The position numbers were made by a program, and so were the translations under genes. Shown here piece by piece: positions 34,691 to 45,392 of a stretch of 64,000 nucleotides of DNA (positions within the stretch are counted from its first letter, which is position 1; each line of letters begins with the position of its first letter). The stretch spans positions 2,648,091 to 2,712,090 of the forward strand of contig JAJEKV010000067.1 of the NCBI GenBank assembly GCA_021234155.1, in the 5' to 3' direction. The notes under the pieces were generated by a model. The model did no database searches. It saw only the letters and a list, made by a program, of their open reading frames with translations, and had not been told where the DNA came from. The stretch comes from Isoetes taiwanensis (taxonomy: Eukaryota; Streptophyta; Lycopodiopsida; Isoetales; Isoetaceae).

Positions 34691-35813
34691 CCCTAAAATT
34701 TTCCTAATATATCCTGCCATATTGTTAAGAAGCTAATAACATATTGCTAAGTTATATTAAAAAAAAGAAGAACTTAGGTCCAACAAGCTGCTTAGCCAAA
34801 TTTGGATATGTCAATAGGGCATGCCCAACAGGGGTGTATTTTACCCATATATGCAGGTTAGCTTCAACAACCATTCATTTTCGCCCAACAATAAGGCACT
34901 TCACCTAACCATCAAGTCAAGCACATACAGAGGAACAACTTCCCCATTTATACCTAATGGAACAATCTGATAGTTAACAAGATGTACACCGAAATGTCAA
35001 CCAATATCCATAAGTGTCAATGAACATATTAAACCAGAATTCCATAGCCAGCTTCATACAATAAATTTAATCAGCTCCTGCTGCCTAGTATGTCACTTTG
35101 TCATTAAAAAATTCAATGCAAGAATGCATCAATACTATGCATCATTAATGTTATACCACAAACAAGTAATAAAGCAATTAGGTTGAATAAAGTCAATGGT
35201 GTGACCATACCAATATACATTTGGGCAAATGCAGTAACCACACATGATGCTTGATAATTAGTGGTTAAGTAGAGACAATAACAAGCAGCAAAAGACCACT
35301 ATGGATAAGGAGCAAAAACCAGACATGAATAAGCATAAGCATCAGTGATAAGTTAGCTAGACTATTTCCAAGTTTCTGTTGTACGGTATAAGAATTTAGG
35401 ACCAGGGATCAAAATGCCTATAGAGATACTTTGTCAAATACACAACATAGAGATCATATTGCTGACAAATATAGCATAATCCAAGTAATCCAATACAAGG
35501 TTATTACATAGTTCCAGGGGATAGGATCATGCCAATTTCCAAAGTACCAAAATAGCTATAAGATTAACATAAGGGGATCAGGGTGAGAATCAAATGGTTT
35601 AGGTAGTGGCAGAAACCTGGAAGAGCTAGAACAATTTATAAACACAAAGGAGACAAAAGAATTGTACTAAAAAGAACAAGGAGCTGCACTAAAGAGCAGC
35701 CAATGCCACATATATATATATATATGCCTACCTCCTACCGGAAGGCAAGGAGTGTCCCTATTGGTGCAATCATAAGGGCTGGAGGGCCCCCATGATAGGG
35801 ACCCCCCTGCCAA
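34691..35813. other. Spacer between reverse transcriptase and next gene
   Basis: AT-rich. At 35733-35806 the words GGAAGGCAAGGAGTGTCCC and GGGGGTCCCTATC frame a GC-richer patch directly downstream of the RT stop, probably the element's 3' region. A (TA)9 run lies at 35709-35726. I looked for a GIY-YIG endonuclease reading on the minus strand and did not find one. Confidence 0.4.
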
Positions 35814-37901
35814 CTAAAACTCAAGTAAAAAAGAATATCTGCGCTTGTGGATTTCCATAATCAAAATGTTGATATCATAACGTAATCCAGGGAAATTGTC
35901 ATGATGTAGAACCCTAGTAACTTTGTGCCAAACATCTCTCTTTTGAAACCCTTTGCTGACAAAGCATTCCATAAGACCCAAAATATCCAGGGCAGCATTT
36001 GTTGGATTACTATGCACATATAAAAAGGGCTGGATTTGTGAGATGATAATGTTACAGGCCATTAAATACGGTCTGCAACTAGAAGCATGAACAAATTTAG
36101 AAACACTAAAGGGCAGTTTGGATCTTTTATCATACCTTCTTGTTTCATAAACACCATGTTGTGGTGCCAGAATGTCAATGGTCATATTTAGAAAGTCAAT
36201 TTTCCTGCCTGTTTCACCACCATCCCAATAAACCGTCTCGTCCTTAATTACTAAGTGCCTAGTATCATAAATAGACCTGCTGTTGGAATCATCAGTACCC
36301 AACCCTAAATATTTTCTGATGAAAGGATTATTGATACTGGCAAGATCATCAATATATCTGTACGTATTCCCAAAGGCAGCAGCTTCCCTTAGGTTTCCAT
36401 CTTTAATAAGCCCGAGGATGAACTTCATTTCAAACCACGCTAGGTAAAGGTTGCACCAGCCTGGGCTAGATGCAAAGCCCATAGGGATACCCCTAATCTG
36501 CTTCCAAATGCCATTGTACATGGCCAGATAACAATTGCAGAGTAACCAGTTGTTAAGCATAATAAACTTTACTTTATCTAACCGATACCACTTATTTCCA
36601 GCAGGTATTCTGTCATTCCATTCCAGAAAAACACCATATTTATCCGAGATTGTATACCACATCTCATAATTAGCATGAATCCGATGTTTGTATTTCCAAA
36701 CCTGATTTATGATGTTTTCCATAATTTTGCAGATCCCCTCCTCACCATCAAGAGGTATGTTCTCATAACACTTAGTTATATCTGCAACAAAAACATTGTT
36801 GATCTTGGCAGGAAGATTACAGGCTATGTCATATACAGAATTAATCACCCATGAGGCTCTGATTATATCCTGGATGAATAGATTAGCAGCAGCACATTTA
36901 TCATGGCATATAATTGTCCATGCTTCAAGTAGCAAATTAAGTCCATTAGAGATGATTGATGCACTAACTGAAAATATACTCTCATGTGCACTAGTAATCC
37001 ATCTGTACTCTTTTTTATGAGCCTTGAATATACCTAGTAAAAAGGGTAGCTCTTCTGTTGCCATATGTCCATCACCAAGCATATCCTGTATATCATTTTT
37101 GATTTGGATAACCAAATCGTTTCTGGCCATGCTATATTTCAAAAAATCCCCACCTTCAAGTCTTTTAGTGGCCTCAAGCCTGATGTGCAAAGGGCAGATA
37201 AACGATGGGTTGTTTGCAGCCTTATCAACACCTGATACATACAGATTTTTACCAATCCACTCAATGTTTCTTATTACAAGTCCATCATTGATTGGGAACT
37301 TCCTGCTAATAACTGAATTTTTCTGTATGAAGTTCTTTGCCAACCATTTGGTTTCCTTTCTGAGTGTTTTTGTAAAGTTCACCACTAGCAAATTATCCAT
37401 AGAGGAAAACATTGCATTATGCACTTTAATAAACTGCTCAATAGTTCTATTCATCTCAAGTTTGAACTGCTGCAACGTAAACGGTTGATCAGGGATAAAA
37501 TTCAGCCCGAACGAGAACCATCTTCTTAATGTTTTATTATGTATGATTGCAAGATCCGTGGTACGAACATGTTTGGTCAAGGGATCAATGAATCTATTCA
37601 AATTAGGATTTGAGCAGGGGCATTTGGGTTGCTCAGTGTCAGAGAAGACATCCCTGGGTCTGTAAAACATACTTTTCAAGGTTGATGTGTACCTCCAGCC
37701 AAAGGTGGTACTATTCCATAATTCAAGACCAACATCACCAAGATATCTATGCAGCACATTTTTAAATGTGCTAGAGAAATCAATTTTATCAACTTCTTTT
37801 GAGAAGTATGTGAAATGCACATATTTTTGTTTCTGACCTTCTCTAAGGGTTCTGAGTTTAATCCGTCCATCAATAGTACGTGAGAGCTCCTTCCATTTCA
37901 T
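35814..37901 (-). CDS. Penelope-like reverse transcriptase, intact, no endonuclease
   Basis: An uninterrupted 695-codon frame. It copies RNA into DNA for retroelement spread. Motifs in order: SFGLNFIPDQPFTL (130-143), the conserved LGL.F.P segment of Penelope-like elements; VDKAANNPSFI (225-235), equal to the DK.N..VVM box; GIFKAHKKEYRWITSA (290-305), the P/F-K-x-H-K...R box; motif A FVADITKCYENIPLD (371-385); motif B QIRGIPMGFASSPGWCNLYL (468-487); motif C YRYIDDLA (514-521) with the catalytic Asp pair; IDFLNMTI (568-575); and a thumb region with YETRRYDKRSKLP and H605. The protein ends shortly after, without the GIY-YIG domain of canonical Penelope elements, as in the endonuclease-lacking Athena and Coprina groups. 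A TTAATGACAG acceptor sits directly before the ATG, so the frame may be an exon joined to the upstream 140-codon frame; introns are known in this class. No frameshift or stop suggests recent activity or constraint. Confidence 0.85.
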   Translation of the reverse strand: MKWKELSRTIDGRIKLRTLREGQKQKYVHFTYFSKEVDKIDFSSTFKNVLHRYLGDVGLELWNSTTFGWRYTSTLKSMFYRPRDVFSDTEQPKCPCSNPNLNRFIDPLTKHVRTTDLAIIHNKTLRRWFSFGLNFIPDQPFTLQQFKLEMNRTIEQFIKVHNAMFSSMDNLLVVNFTKTLRKETKWLAKNFIQKNSVISRKFPINDGLVIRNIEWIGKNLYVSGVDKAANNPSFICPLHIRLEATKRLEGGDFLKYSMARNDLVIQIKNDIQDMLGDGHMATEELPFLLGIFKAHKKEYRWITSAHESIFSVSASIISNGLNLLLEAWTIICHDKCAAANLFIQDIIRASWVINSVYDIACNLPAKINNVFVADITKCYENIPLDGEEGICKIMENIINQVWKYKHRIHANYEMWYTISDKYGVFLEWNDRIPAGNKWYRLDKVKFIMLNNWLLCNCYLAMYNGIWKQIRGIPMGFASSPGWCNLYLAWFEMKFILGLIKDGNLREAAAFGNTYRYIDDLASINNPFIRKYLGLGTDDSNSRSIYDTRHLVIKDETVYWDGGETGRKIDFLNMTIDILAPQHGVYETRRYDKRSKLPFSVSKFVHASSCRPYLMACNIIISQIQPFLYVHSNPTNAALDILGLMECFVSKGFQKRDVWHKVTRVLHHDNFPGLRYDINILIMEIHKRRYSFLLEF

Positions 37902-38170
37902 CTGTCATTAACACCCATAGCATGGGATAAATTTGTAGTCATAAATCAGGAATAATTTGTAGGCACTGTGGCCATACAAAGTCAAAAATAGAATGCATAA
38001 CATGCATAGTCAAGTACTAATAATGCAATAACCACATAGATTAAAGCAAGTAAATTAAAGAAGTTTTAAAATATTAAAAAGTATCTTTAGTATTATCATT
38101 ATAGCTGGGCAGAAAAACCATAGAACAGTAAAAGGAAAACTTGGTGTAGCCACACCAGATTATAACAGTT

Positions 38171-38593
38171 TTAAGCAAATTTAACTTTCAGTTTAGCACC
38201 AGCTATTTGGGCATTAGAAGATCCATCCTTTGGTATGTTAAGCACACTATCATCAAGCCTTGTAATAATGGGATAGCTGTCAATTGCACTCTTCATGAGT
38301 TTAGGTGGTCTCAAAATACCACTAGGAGGTGCATTTGCTGCCTGAAATCTTTTCCTTGGTGCAGTAGCCATACCAAGGCTATAATTGTCATGCAAATGAT
38401 CTTTAAGGAAGTCCATGGACTTAAGAGTCTTTTCAATGATGTCCACGATCTTGGAGTTGCCAAACTTTTCCTTCAGATTGCAATTAGGGTTAGCTGCAAG
38501 TTTATGGGTCATTTCAAACATGAGATCTCTCACTGTAAGATAGCCAACATAGGATAAGACCAGATCTGAGATCGACGGTCGAGATGATGACAC
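38171..38593 (-). CDS. Upstream frame of the Penelope-like element
   Basis: 140 codons on the same strand, 269 bp upstream of the reverse transcriptase. The reading ISDLVLSYVGYLTVRDLMFE...FGNSKIVDIIEKTLKSMDFL then becomes basic and Pro-rich (ATAPRKRFQAANAPPSGILR) and ends KLKVKFA. No known domain; helical first half, disordered second half. The first 11 codons or so fall inside repeat R1-F, so the displayed start is an artefact of that insertion and the true N-terminus is lost or lies beyond it. It may be an ORF1-like nucleic-acid-binding partner, or the N-terminal part of the reverse transcriptase polyprotein after splicing. Confidence 0.5.
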   Translation of the reverse strand: MSSSRPSISDLVLSYVGYLTVRDLMFEMTHKLAANPNCNLKEKFGNSKIVDIIEKTLKSMDFLKDHLHDNYSLGMATAPRKRFQAANAPPSGILRPPKLMKSAIDSYPIITRLDDSVLNIPKDGSSNAQIAGAKLKVKFA

Positions 38594-38770
38594 CTTGAAT
38601 CACCCCAAGCAGCCCCCTTGGTGGTAGAGATTGAGGTGTCGTCATCTGGACCGTCGAACGTGCGAGATCGACGGCCCAGATGGTGCCACCCTTATTTGGG
38701 GCTTTTGATTAGGCAATTGGATTTAGGGGTTTGATCTCGGCCGTTGATTAAAAAGTTAATGTTATTAAAT
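38560..38770 (+). mobile_element. R1 repeat copy F, interrupting the Penelope-like element
   Basis: GAGATCGACGGTCGAGATG, AATCACCCCAAGCAGCCCCC, GTAGAGATTGAGGTGTCG and TTATTTGGGGCTTTTGAT are R1 words. There is no TATATA terminus on either side. It overlaps the 5' end of the 140-codon frame, so it either inserted into the element or marks its edge. Confidence 0.7.
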
Positions 38771-39714
38771 GCCACCTTGAGGTGGCGCCACCTTATATCT
38801 TACATAGTCGCCTAGGTTTAGCCACCTATTGATTGCATTTAATGTACGTGATGAGGTATTAGGCCTTGAAAAGAAATATAGAGAGAGAAAAAAAAAGGAA
38901 AAAATTTGATTTCTTCGTGGGATTCGAAGTACGACCATCGCTAAGCTAATTCCACCACGTTTTATGCGAAAGGGGCTTATTTTGTGAGGTGTCATTGGAA
39001 ATTAATGTGACCTTGTGTAGTGGCACAAAAAATCTTTTGATGTTAGGTTTCGAACAATTTCATTCTGTGCATGGCGGAGGTGCTACACCGACGGTCATTT
39101 CTGAGTCCAGAAGAGTGGCGTCCAGAAGAGTGTTCTTAAACAACGGCACAGCAGTAAGACCTCCTGGCCCTGGATTCGACCTTCCCAGGTCGCTTTGATG
39201 CTGCGAGTCCGGCTACCATGGCTCCAATCCAACACCCCAAATCGATCTATCTGGACCAGTTTCGGCCCCTCTTGGAGCCATTCCGACCTGCTGCCTGGAT
39301 ACAGATACCAAGAATCACTCATTCTTGTGCTATTGCAATCCAAATTGTATCTTTGGCATGCCTTTGGAAGGCGGAATCAGAGAAGAAATCATGGCCCATG
39401 AAAAATTTTTTCCAGCTTATTTCTGTTAAACGGCTTTAAGGTAGAAGTGGAACGAATTGTTCATGCTCTATCCTAGTTTTTACTTGTGTTTTAACAGAAT
39501 ATGGATGTTATCTGATTGAACAGGAAAAAAGGCAGTAACATTAGCATTGGATAAGGCGACCTATAAGCCGGAATACATGATTCGGTTTGGGTTTTGCATC
39601 AGAAACAGTTGAATAGCTTCAAGGGAAAGGCTACGGTTCATTTAAATACCTAGTGGTTTAACTTCAAGCAAAGATTCGATTGCATAGCCAGCTTATAAGA
39701 ACGTAAGCTTTTCT
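38771..39714. other. No confident gene; polymerase III-like words
   Basis: On the minus strand TAGCTTAGCGATGG followed by CTTCGAATCCCACG (38945-38915) and, further up, AAGGTCGAATCCAGGG (39188-39173) resemble SINE box B sequences, but box spacing is wrong or box A is missing. The open frames here have no motifs. An 11-bp GTCCAGAAGAG near-tandem lies at 39107-39131. Confidence 0.3.
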
Positions 39715-40330
39715 GAAATAAAACTGTACATTCTGGATGATCTTTTGAAGTGAACAGAGTGCAAGGGTTTTCTATCGTCGAAACTGAAATTAAAGCTATA
39801 AAGTTCTGTCTTTTGGTGTTGCTTGCTCTCATATTATTTTGTCTCAGATTTGCATTTTCTTGCAGGTATATTGCTTTACATTTTACTTGGCATAAACATG
39901 GACCCTCGAAATGTAACATTTCATCCATAAGTATGATGTAGTTTCTTTGAAATTGGCCATTAACTTCAAGCCGCAAGAACATGCATAGTAATATTCGCTT
40001 TTCAATACCTGCGAAGCATGTGCAAATATGAGTTTCTTTCAAAACAGAAAAACTTAATCTGGACTCATGGTGTAGAATACTGGGATTTATCCAAATAAAA
40101 CTGTACATTCTGGATCTTTTGGAGCCATAAACATTACATGCTTTAGTTGTAAGCTCGAAGCAAGCGCAGAATGCAAAGGTTTTCTATCATAGAAACAGAA
40201 GCTAAACCTATAAAGTTCTGTGTTTTGGTGTTGCTTGCTCTCATATTTTCAGATTTGCATTTTCTTACAGGTATATTGCTTTACATTTACGTGGCATAAA
40301 TGTGGACCCTCGAAATGTAACCTCTCATCA
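39715..40330. repeat. Imperfect direct duplication of about 215-235 bp
   Basis: 39715-39930 and 40095-40330 share AAACTGTACATTCTGGAT, CTATAAAGTTCTGT, TTGGTGTTGCTTGCTCTCAT, GGTATATTGCTTTACATTT and GGACCCTCGAAATGTAAC in order, about 380-390 bp apart. Each copy keeps a TTTTCTTGCAG-like acceptor, so these may be duplicated intron/exon borders of an unrecognised plus-strand transcript. Confidence 0.85.
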
Positions 40331-43300
40331 GTTCATTACTCCAATGTGGCTGCAGTCTAGGGTTCCTGGCAATAAGTGAGAAGGAATCAATGTTTAAATT
40401 CGTTCTGTATCCTCAAAGAGGTAACGTTCTAACATAATTTTCTTTCTATTAGGGATATTACATTGCAGACCATCCATTAATGGCATATAGATATCCAACG
40501 AAACCAAATCATATTTTTCCTTCCGCATAGCCTCTAAAGCCTTCGATGCCGTTAGCAACAACTTGGGTTGTGAATCCTAACTTGGGTTGTGAATCCTAAT
40601 CTTTTGAGCATTGATATTGCAACCACCACGTTTACATTGTTGTCTTTTGCGAACAAAGTCCTAGGCATCTTTTTACTTTTTATGCTCTGGATTTATGATG
40701 CAGGGATAGAAACAGATTGAAGCTGCTGGAACATGCTAGTAGGAGCAATGTTTTCCTTTAGGGGTTTAGATCACTGAAATGTTAAATAAAACAGTAAAGG
40801 TAAATATTAATTCTTTCCCAACTTTACTGGACCATCCAGTAATTCTCTACTCCCATTTGTTCGTCTGTTACTATTTATAATGGGCATTATCGTTTTGTTC
40901 AAATGGCATGGACATTTGCAGATGTGGCCAGACTTGCTTGCAAATGCTAAAGCAGGCGGTTTGGATGTGATTGAAACTTATGTCTTTTGCAGATGCCTGT
41001 TTCTTTATTGTTGATGCAAATAATAGCCTTGGATTTGAGGTGGACGGCATTCACAACTGGATGGCATAAAAATGAAATCCAGGCAAGTCTTTTCAAGTAT
41101 TCAAAAATGCGGCTAAGTATCGTCGACCTTTGTTCATCTTTTTTTGCTTCCTTGTTTTCTTTCTTTGTTAAGATAAATACTACGTTTTCATTTTTAGCTT
41201 AACACACTGCTTCGAATTTACAATGGCAAGACTGAGCCTGATTGAAACAAACTGTAAATTCAAGAATTTCCAAACCATGCAAGCAGACTCTATGGATCTG
41301 TGCTGCAACGGTGCTTATGTTCTCGTGTCTATTTTGTTGATGGATCTGCATGATGTTCAACAGGTGTGATTTCGTGTCAGGAGATACGTTCTTAGAAATT
41401 TGTAATTTCAACTAGATTTTGGTGTTCATCTTTTTCTGTAAACGTATGCAGATATCAAAACACTATGAGATGTTTTATAGCACTTAGCTATAGCTGAAAG
41501 CAGACATTGGCATGGATGTAGGCAGTTGGGATAGCCTTTGATATAAGGTATGGCGTTTTACTTTGATATCTCGCATTCTTCTTTTTGATAGGTCTTTAGA
41601 TCTTTTAGAGCTGAGCTTTTAGCATCCCTGGTTACGGCAATGCGCTTGTGTTTTGCACAACTCGTTGCATTTACCCAGCATTTCTAGGTTTTGTATGTTT
41701 GCAATTTGCTCCTAGTTTGTTTTTAGTTTTTGCCATTTGGTGATTCGGTTTCCTCTGTTGCTATTTCTCTCTCTGCCAGGGCTTTCTTTTTTGGTCAGAT
41801 TTGCAATTACTGACCCAAAAATCAAAGCTCCTTTATGTTGAATTTTTCAGAATGTGTGTTTTTGCAGAAGCAAGCTCATTTAACCGTAGCATACATAATT
41901 TATCAGTTCATACGCTCACATTGCTACTAGCTATAATGACACGATGACGCCAATAATTTGCCATTTTTTCAAAGCTTGTGATTTTGCATTGCAGTTCTGC
42001 AGTCCATGGATGCTGAAGCTCGAAAGAACTTGACTCCAATAAAACTGTGGAAAAAGGCTGCAAATTCAAAACTGTTGATCAATAGCGCAACTCATTCAAG
42101 GTTGTTTTCTCATGCCACTTGATATTTCATTCTAGCCAACAAGGAAAATTGGGCCTATGCTTTCCTTATGCATTGGTTAAGAGGAGAATTTTAGTGCTTA
42201 TGGATGTTCTTGCAAATGCTAGATCGAATTGTTGCACCATGTAAAAAAACCCCTTCTTTTTAACTGGTAGAGCACATCATTATGATGGCACAAAAATCCA
42301 GCTTTTATGTGGTTATGATTTGTTAGTTCCAGATTGTCTGTCTGCTTGTTTGCTAATACAGACCTGGATTCAGTTGTTAAATCAGAAATTTGTGGATGCC
42401 CAAGACCATTCCGGACAAGCACGTTTCATGTAAATCTTGGAGGCATTATGTTCACACAGAAATCAGTTGCTTCATTTGCTAAGAAAGAAGGAGATTCTCT
42501 GATATTAAGTACATCTAATTCTCTACTACCTTAGAATCAACATCTTCTCTATTAGTTTGTGAGCGTGAAAACCATAGGTCTTGTTCATGCCATCTTGATT
42601 TGAAGCTGATGAGATGAGGCAACATGGGCACGACATTTGTTGAAACCTTTTTTAGTAGTGTTGAAATCACCGGAATCTTTAATTTGTTTTCCGCTTATGT
42701 AGCGTTACGGTATTTGGGCTGACTGGGAAAATCCGTATCTTACACTTGCTCCATTAGCATATAACAATTTTTGAGGCAAAAAGAAAGTTATGATTGCAAA
42801 AAAATGAAGAACTTTATTAAATGCTCCATTTAAATAGTCTTTTTGTCGATTTACTTCTTAAAATATGTGGGAGACGATAAAGAGAAATATTCGGAAACGT
42901 CCAATTACAGTTTCCTTTTTGTGTCAATTGTGGCCCCAATGTGCTTCAAAATGTGAGACATTAAAAAATCCATTAAAAATAATTGTAGACAACCAAAGAC
43001 CAATTATCTTCAAATATATGAAAGCTAGATGTCATGATGATAAAGAAGTATGATAGCATATGCTAACCACTATCTGTAGCCAAATACAGTTATAAAATGT
43101 TCACAAGAGAAGAGAATGCTGCATAAAATATGCCACCATTGCTCAAATAGCTTATGTGCACACGTAATTTTGTGCACTTTTGATTCAACGAGCAACGTGC
43201 AAAATTTATAAAGGAAGGCCATATATCATGATGACCATATAAAAGTTCATGCAAAAGAGGAACAATCAAAGTAGCACAAGGCTCATGAGAAATTAAGAAG

Positions 43301-43372
43301 AAATGCAAGAAAGCAAAGTCAGACTACTGCTCTGGATATAAAACAACAGCCTATTGAGAACGATACGAAAGA
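40331..43372. other. No gene recognised
   Basis: T-rich on the plus strand with several GCAG words, as in plant introns. A 21-bp tandem duplication (AACTTGGGTTGTGAATCCT twice) lies at 40560-40600. The region 42330-42535 has an open plus frame (CLFANTDLDSVVKSEICGCP) beginning after an ATACAG acceptor, possibly an exon, unidentified. Confidence 0.4.
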
Positions 43373-43494
43373 TGTGTGAAGTCGATTTCAGTTGTAACAC
43401 AAGGTTACAAATTCGATTATGAACGAGCACTCGTGTGTGAAGTCGATTTCAGTTGTAACACAAGGTTGCAAATTCGATTATGAACGAGCACTCG
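43373..43494. repeat. 61-bp tandem duplication
   Basis: Units 43373-43433 and 43434-43494 differ at one position (GGTTACAA against GGTTGCAA). Confidence 0.95.
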
Positions 43495-44039
43495 TCATCT
43501 TTTACAATAAATTTGCTTTAGACAAATGGAGACACTTCTGTAGTCTAGATGAAGATGTCAATCTAACATTTTCTTTTGTTGCTTTGATGCGAATGGAGAA
43601 CTATTTGCAATAGTGGTAGGTGAGATATAGCCGATTGGGCAAACATTTTGCCCAAACAATATATGCATGGCCGACTATGTCACTACATTGTTAGGCGTGC
43701 AAAAGTTGTGTCAAGTAGTTGTATCACTTCTTATTCAGATTGTTTTTCTGAAGTTCTTGGATTAAATTGCGCATTGATGCAAATTTGAATTGCAAATAGC
43801 AGAATATTGTTGTATTATGATGCAAGATGGAGGCACCTACAAGCTAGGTCCGCATCGCGACCAAAGATGACTTGCTTCCATTGTGCAGATAATGGTCCTC
43901 GCATGGTGTCTTATCCAAGGCATCGTGTTTTTGTAATGCCCATAGGCATTTTGTTCAAATGGCTCTCCTTTTGGGTATAGAATGTTTTTTAGATTCGGCA
44001 ATATGTGAATTCTACATAAATTTGCCTGCTAGATAGGCC

Positions 44040-44562
44040 TTGGCGTTGGGGCTTGAAACTACCAATTCCAGCAACTTTTAAGTTTCCAAAAGGAAGGCCA
44101 TTGGAACCAGGCTTTCAGCATGGCACTTTCCATGGCATTGGACCATTCTAGATTGCTAGAAGTTCTAACTTGACCCTCTTATTTTAATTCAAAATTAACT
44201 CGATTCTTCACTTAGAAGTCCTAATAAACAATAGCGAGCTTCATTGAATGGTTATTAGGCAAAGATATAACTTAAAACTTTATGACTTTGGACTAGATGC
44301 ATACTGATTGTCTTTTTTTTTTTTTTAAATTTATTGAAGGCATGGTTGGTGGGACTTGCACCCACCCACGTCTCCCACCCGATGGTAGTCAGTGGGTTTT
44401 GAACCCTGGTGGGGATTACCCCAATCCAAGGCCTTACCACTAGACCACCCCCGCGATGGGCTAGATGCATACTGATTGTCATTTGTGCAATTCATAATCT
44501 TGGATTGTGCTCCTAGATGTTCATAAACCGTAGTTCATAGACCCATTTATAGTATAAAAACT

Positions 44563-44564
<2 letters not shown>
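44040..44564 (-). mobile_element. R2 repeat copy, interrupted by a SINE
   Basis: Inverse of 13877-14330. ACTACCAATTCCAGCAAC and AAGTTTCCAAAAGGAAGGCC at its far end, TTCATTGAATGGTTATTAGG, then the SINE insertion, then TGTTCATAAACCGTAGTTC and the TAGTATAAAAACTTG terminus at (TA)n. Confidence 0.75.
44313..44460 (-). mobile_element. tRNA-derived SINE with perfect 20-bp target duplication
   Basis: Minus-strand reading: GGGTGGTCTAGTGGTAAGGC (box A), GGATTGGGGTAATCCCC, then CAGGGTTCAAAACCCACTG (box B), and at the end CCAACCATGCCTTCAATAAA followed by a tail of about 15 A. The flanking CTAGATGCATACTGATTGTC is present at 44293-44312 and 44461-44480 without mismatch. The body is 148 bp. It inserted into an R2 copy and is younger than it. 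The 3' end resembles that of the retroinsertion at 45027, suggesting mobilisation by the same LINE. Confidence 0.95.

Positions 44565-44594
<30 letters not shown>
44565..44594. repeat. (TA)n microsatellite between two inverted R2 copies
   Basis: About 30 bp of TA with CTTG on the left and CAAG on the right, the axis of a head-to-head R2 pair. Confidence 0.95.
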
Positions 44595-44596
<2 letters not shown>

Positions 44597-44900
44597 AGTC
44601 TTTGTACTATAATGGGGCTATTAACTATGGGTTATGAACATCTGGGAATAAAATACGAGTTATTAATAGAGTTGGATAGCTTAGAATTGAGTTAGAAGTC
44701 ATCGGTAAATGACAAAATTCTGTTTGTTCAAGTCGAATTCAGGTATCATAATCTACTGATTTGTCATCATATCCTCTCGCACAAATAGTAGTATGCATCT
44801 AGTTAAAGTTAAATTCCTTGACTAATAGCCATTCAATGAAGCTCGCCATCGTCTATTAGAACTTCTCGGTGAAGACTCCAGTTAATAATACCACTACCCC
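44595..44900 (+). mobile_element. R2 repeat copy, right arm of inverted pair
   Basis: CAAGTCTTTGTACTATAATG, then TTAACTATGGGTTATGAAC, then ATGCATCTAGTTAAAGTT, CCATTCAATGAAGCTCGCC and TATTAGAACTTCTCGG. It carries an extra segment (44655-44785) not in the left arm. Confidence 0.75.
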
Positions 44901-45026
44901 TACTGGATAGAGTAATGGTTAGCCCATCAAATGAGCTTTAGAAAATTAAGCAATGTTAAACGCATTATAATTGACCTACAATAGTGAAGATAGAGATGAA
45001 ATGCCAATGTGATAAAGAGCTCTTAC

Positions 45027-45379
45027 TTTTTTTTTTTTTTTTTTTTTTTTTTGAAGGCAAGGTGACACCATGAAGGGGCCATTTTTATATTATCGATAAA
45101 ACAAGACATGCATCAACAATATGGGAAGTTACTACAGAGCATACCTCAACATCTTAAACTTCCCATAAGCTATGCTTATTCAGAACTCCTTAAGAGTTAG
45201 GTTGGAAATATTTTAGCAAATCAGATAGCCCTCTTATGGCTTGGTAAAATTAAGCACAAAGACTCTCACAAATAACAGAAAATATACCAGATAAAGAGTC
45301 ATGTTTTTGTAGAAAAGCCTGCCACACTGATCCAAAGAGCTGCCACTGCTCACTGCCCTCTACGATCCGCGTTCGACAC
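45027..45379 (-). mobile_element. Poly(A) retroinsertion with 13-bp target duplication
   Basis: AAAGAGCTCTTAC flanks both sides (45014-45026, 45380-45392). The minus strand ends CACCTTGCCTTCAA and then about 25 A. The 353-bp body has no tRNA boxes and short decayed frames, best read as a 5'-truncated LINE 3' UTR. An inverted AACTTCCCATA / TATGGGAAGTT pair lies inside (45124-45172). Confidence 0.85.
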
Positions 45380-45392
45380 AAAGAGCTCTTAC

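Noticed and set aside
36796-37488. Plus-strand frames over the RT (74 and 154 codons)
   Set aside because: Antisense shadows of the 695-codon RT frame.
38890-39200. tRNA-derived SINEs suggested by CTTCGAATCCC and GGTCGAATCC words
   Set aside because: Box A is absent or far too close to box B, with no poly(A) and no target duplication.
42604-42645. CTGATGAG...GAAAC on the plus strand as a hammerhead candidate
   Set aside because: The stretch between the core words does not form a stem II and no helix I/III partners were found.
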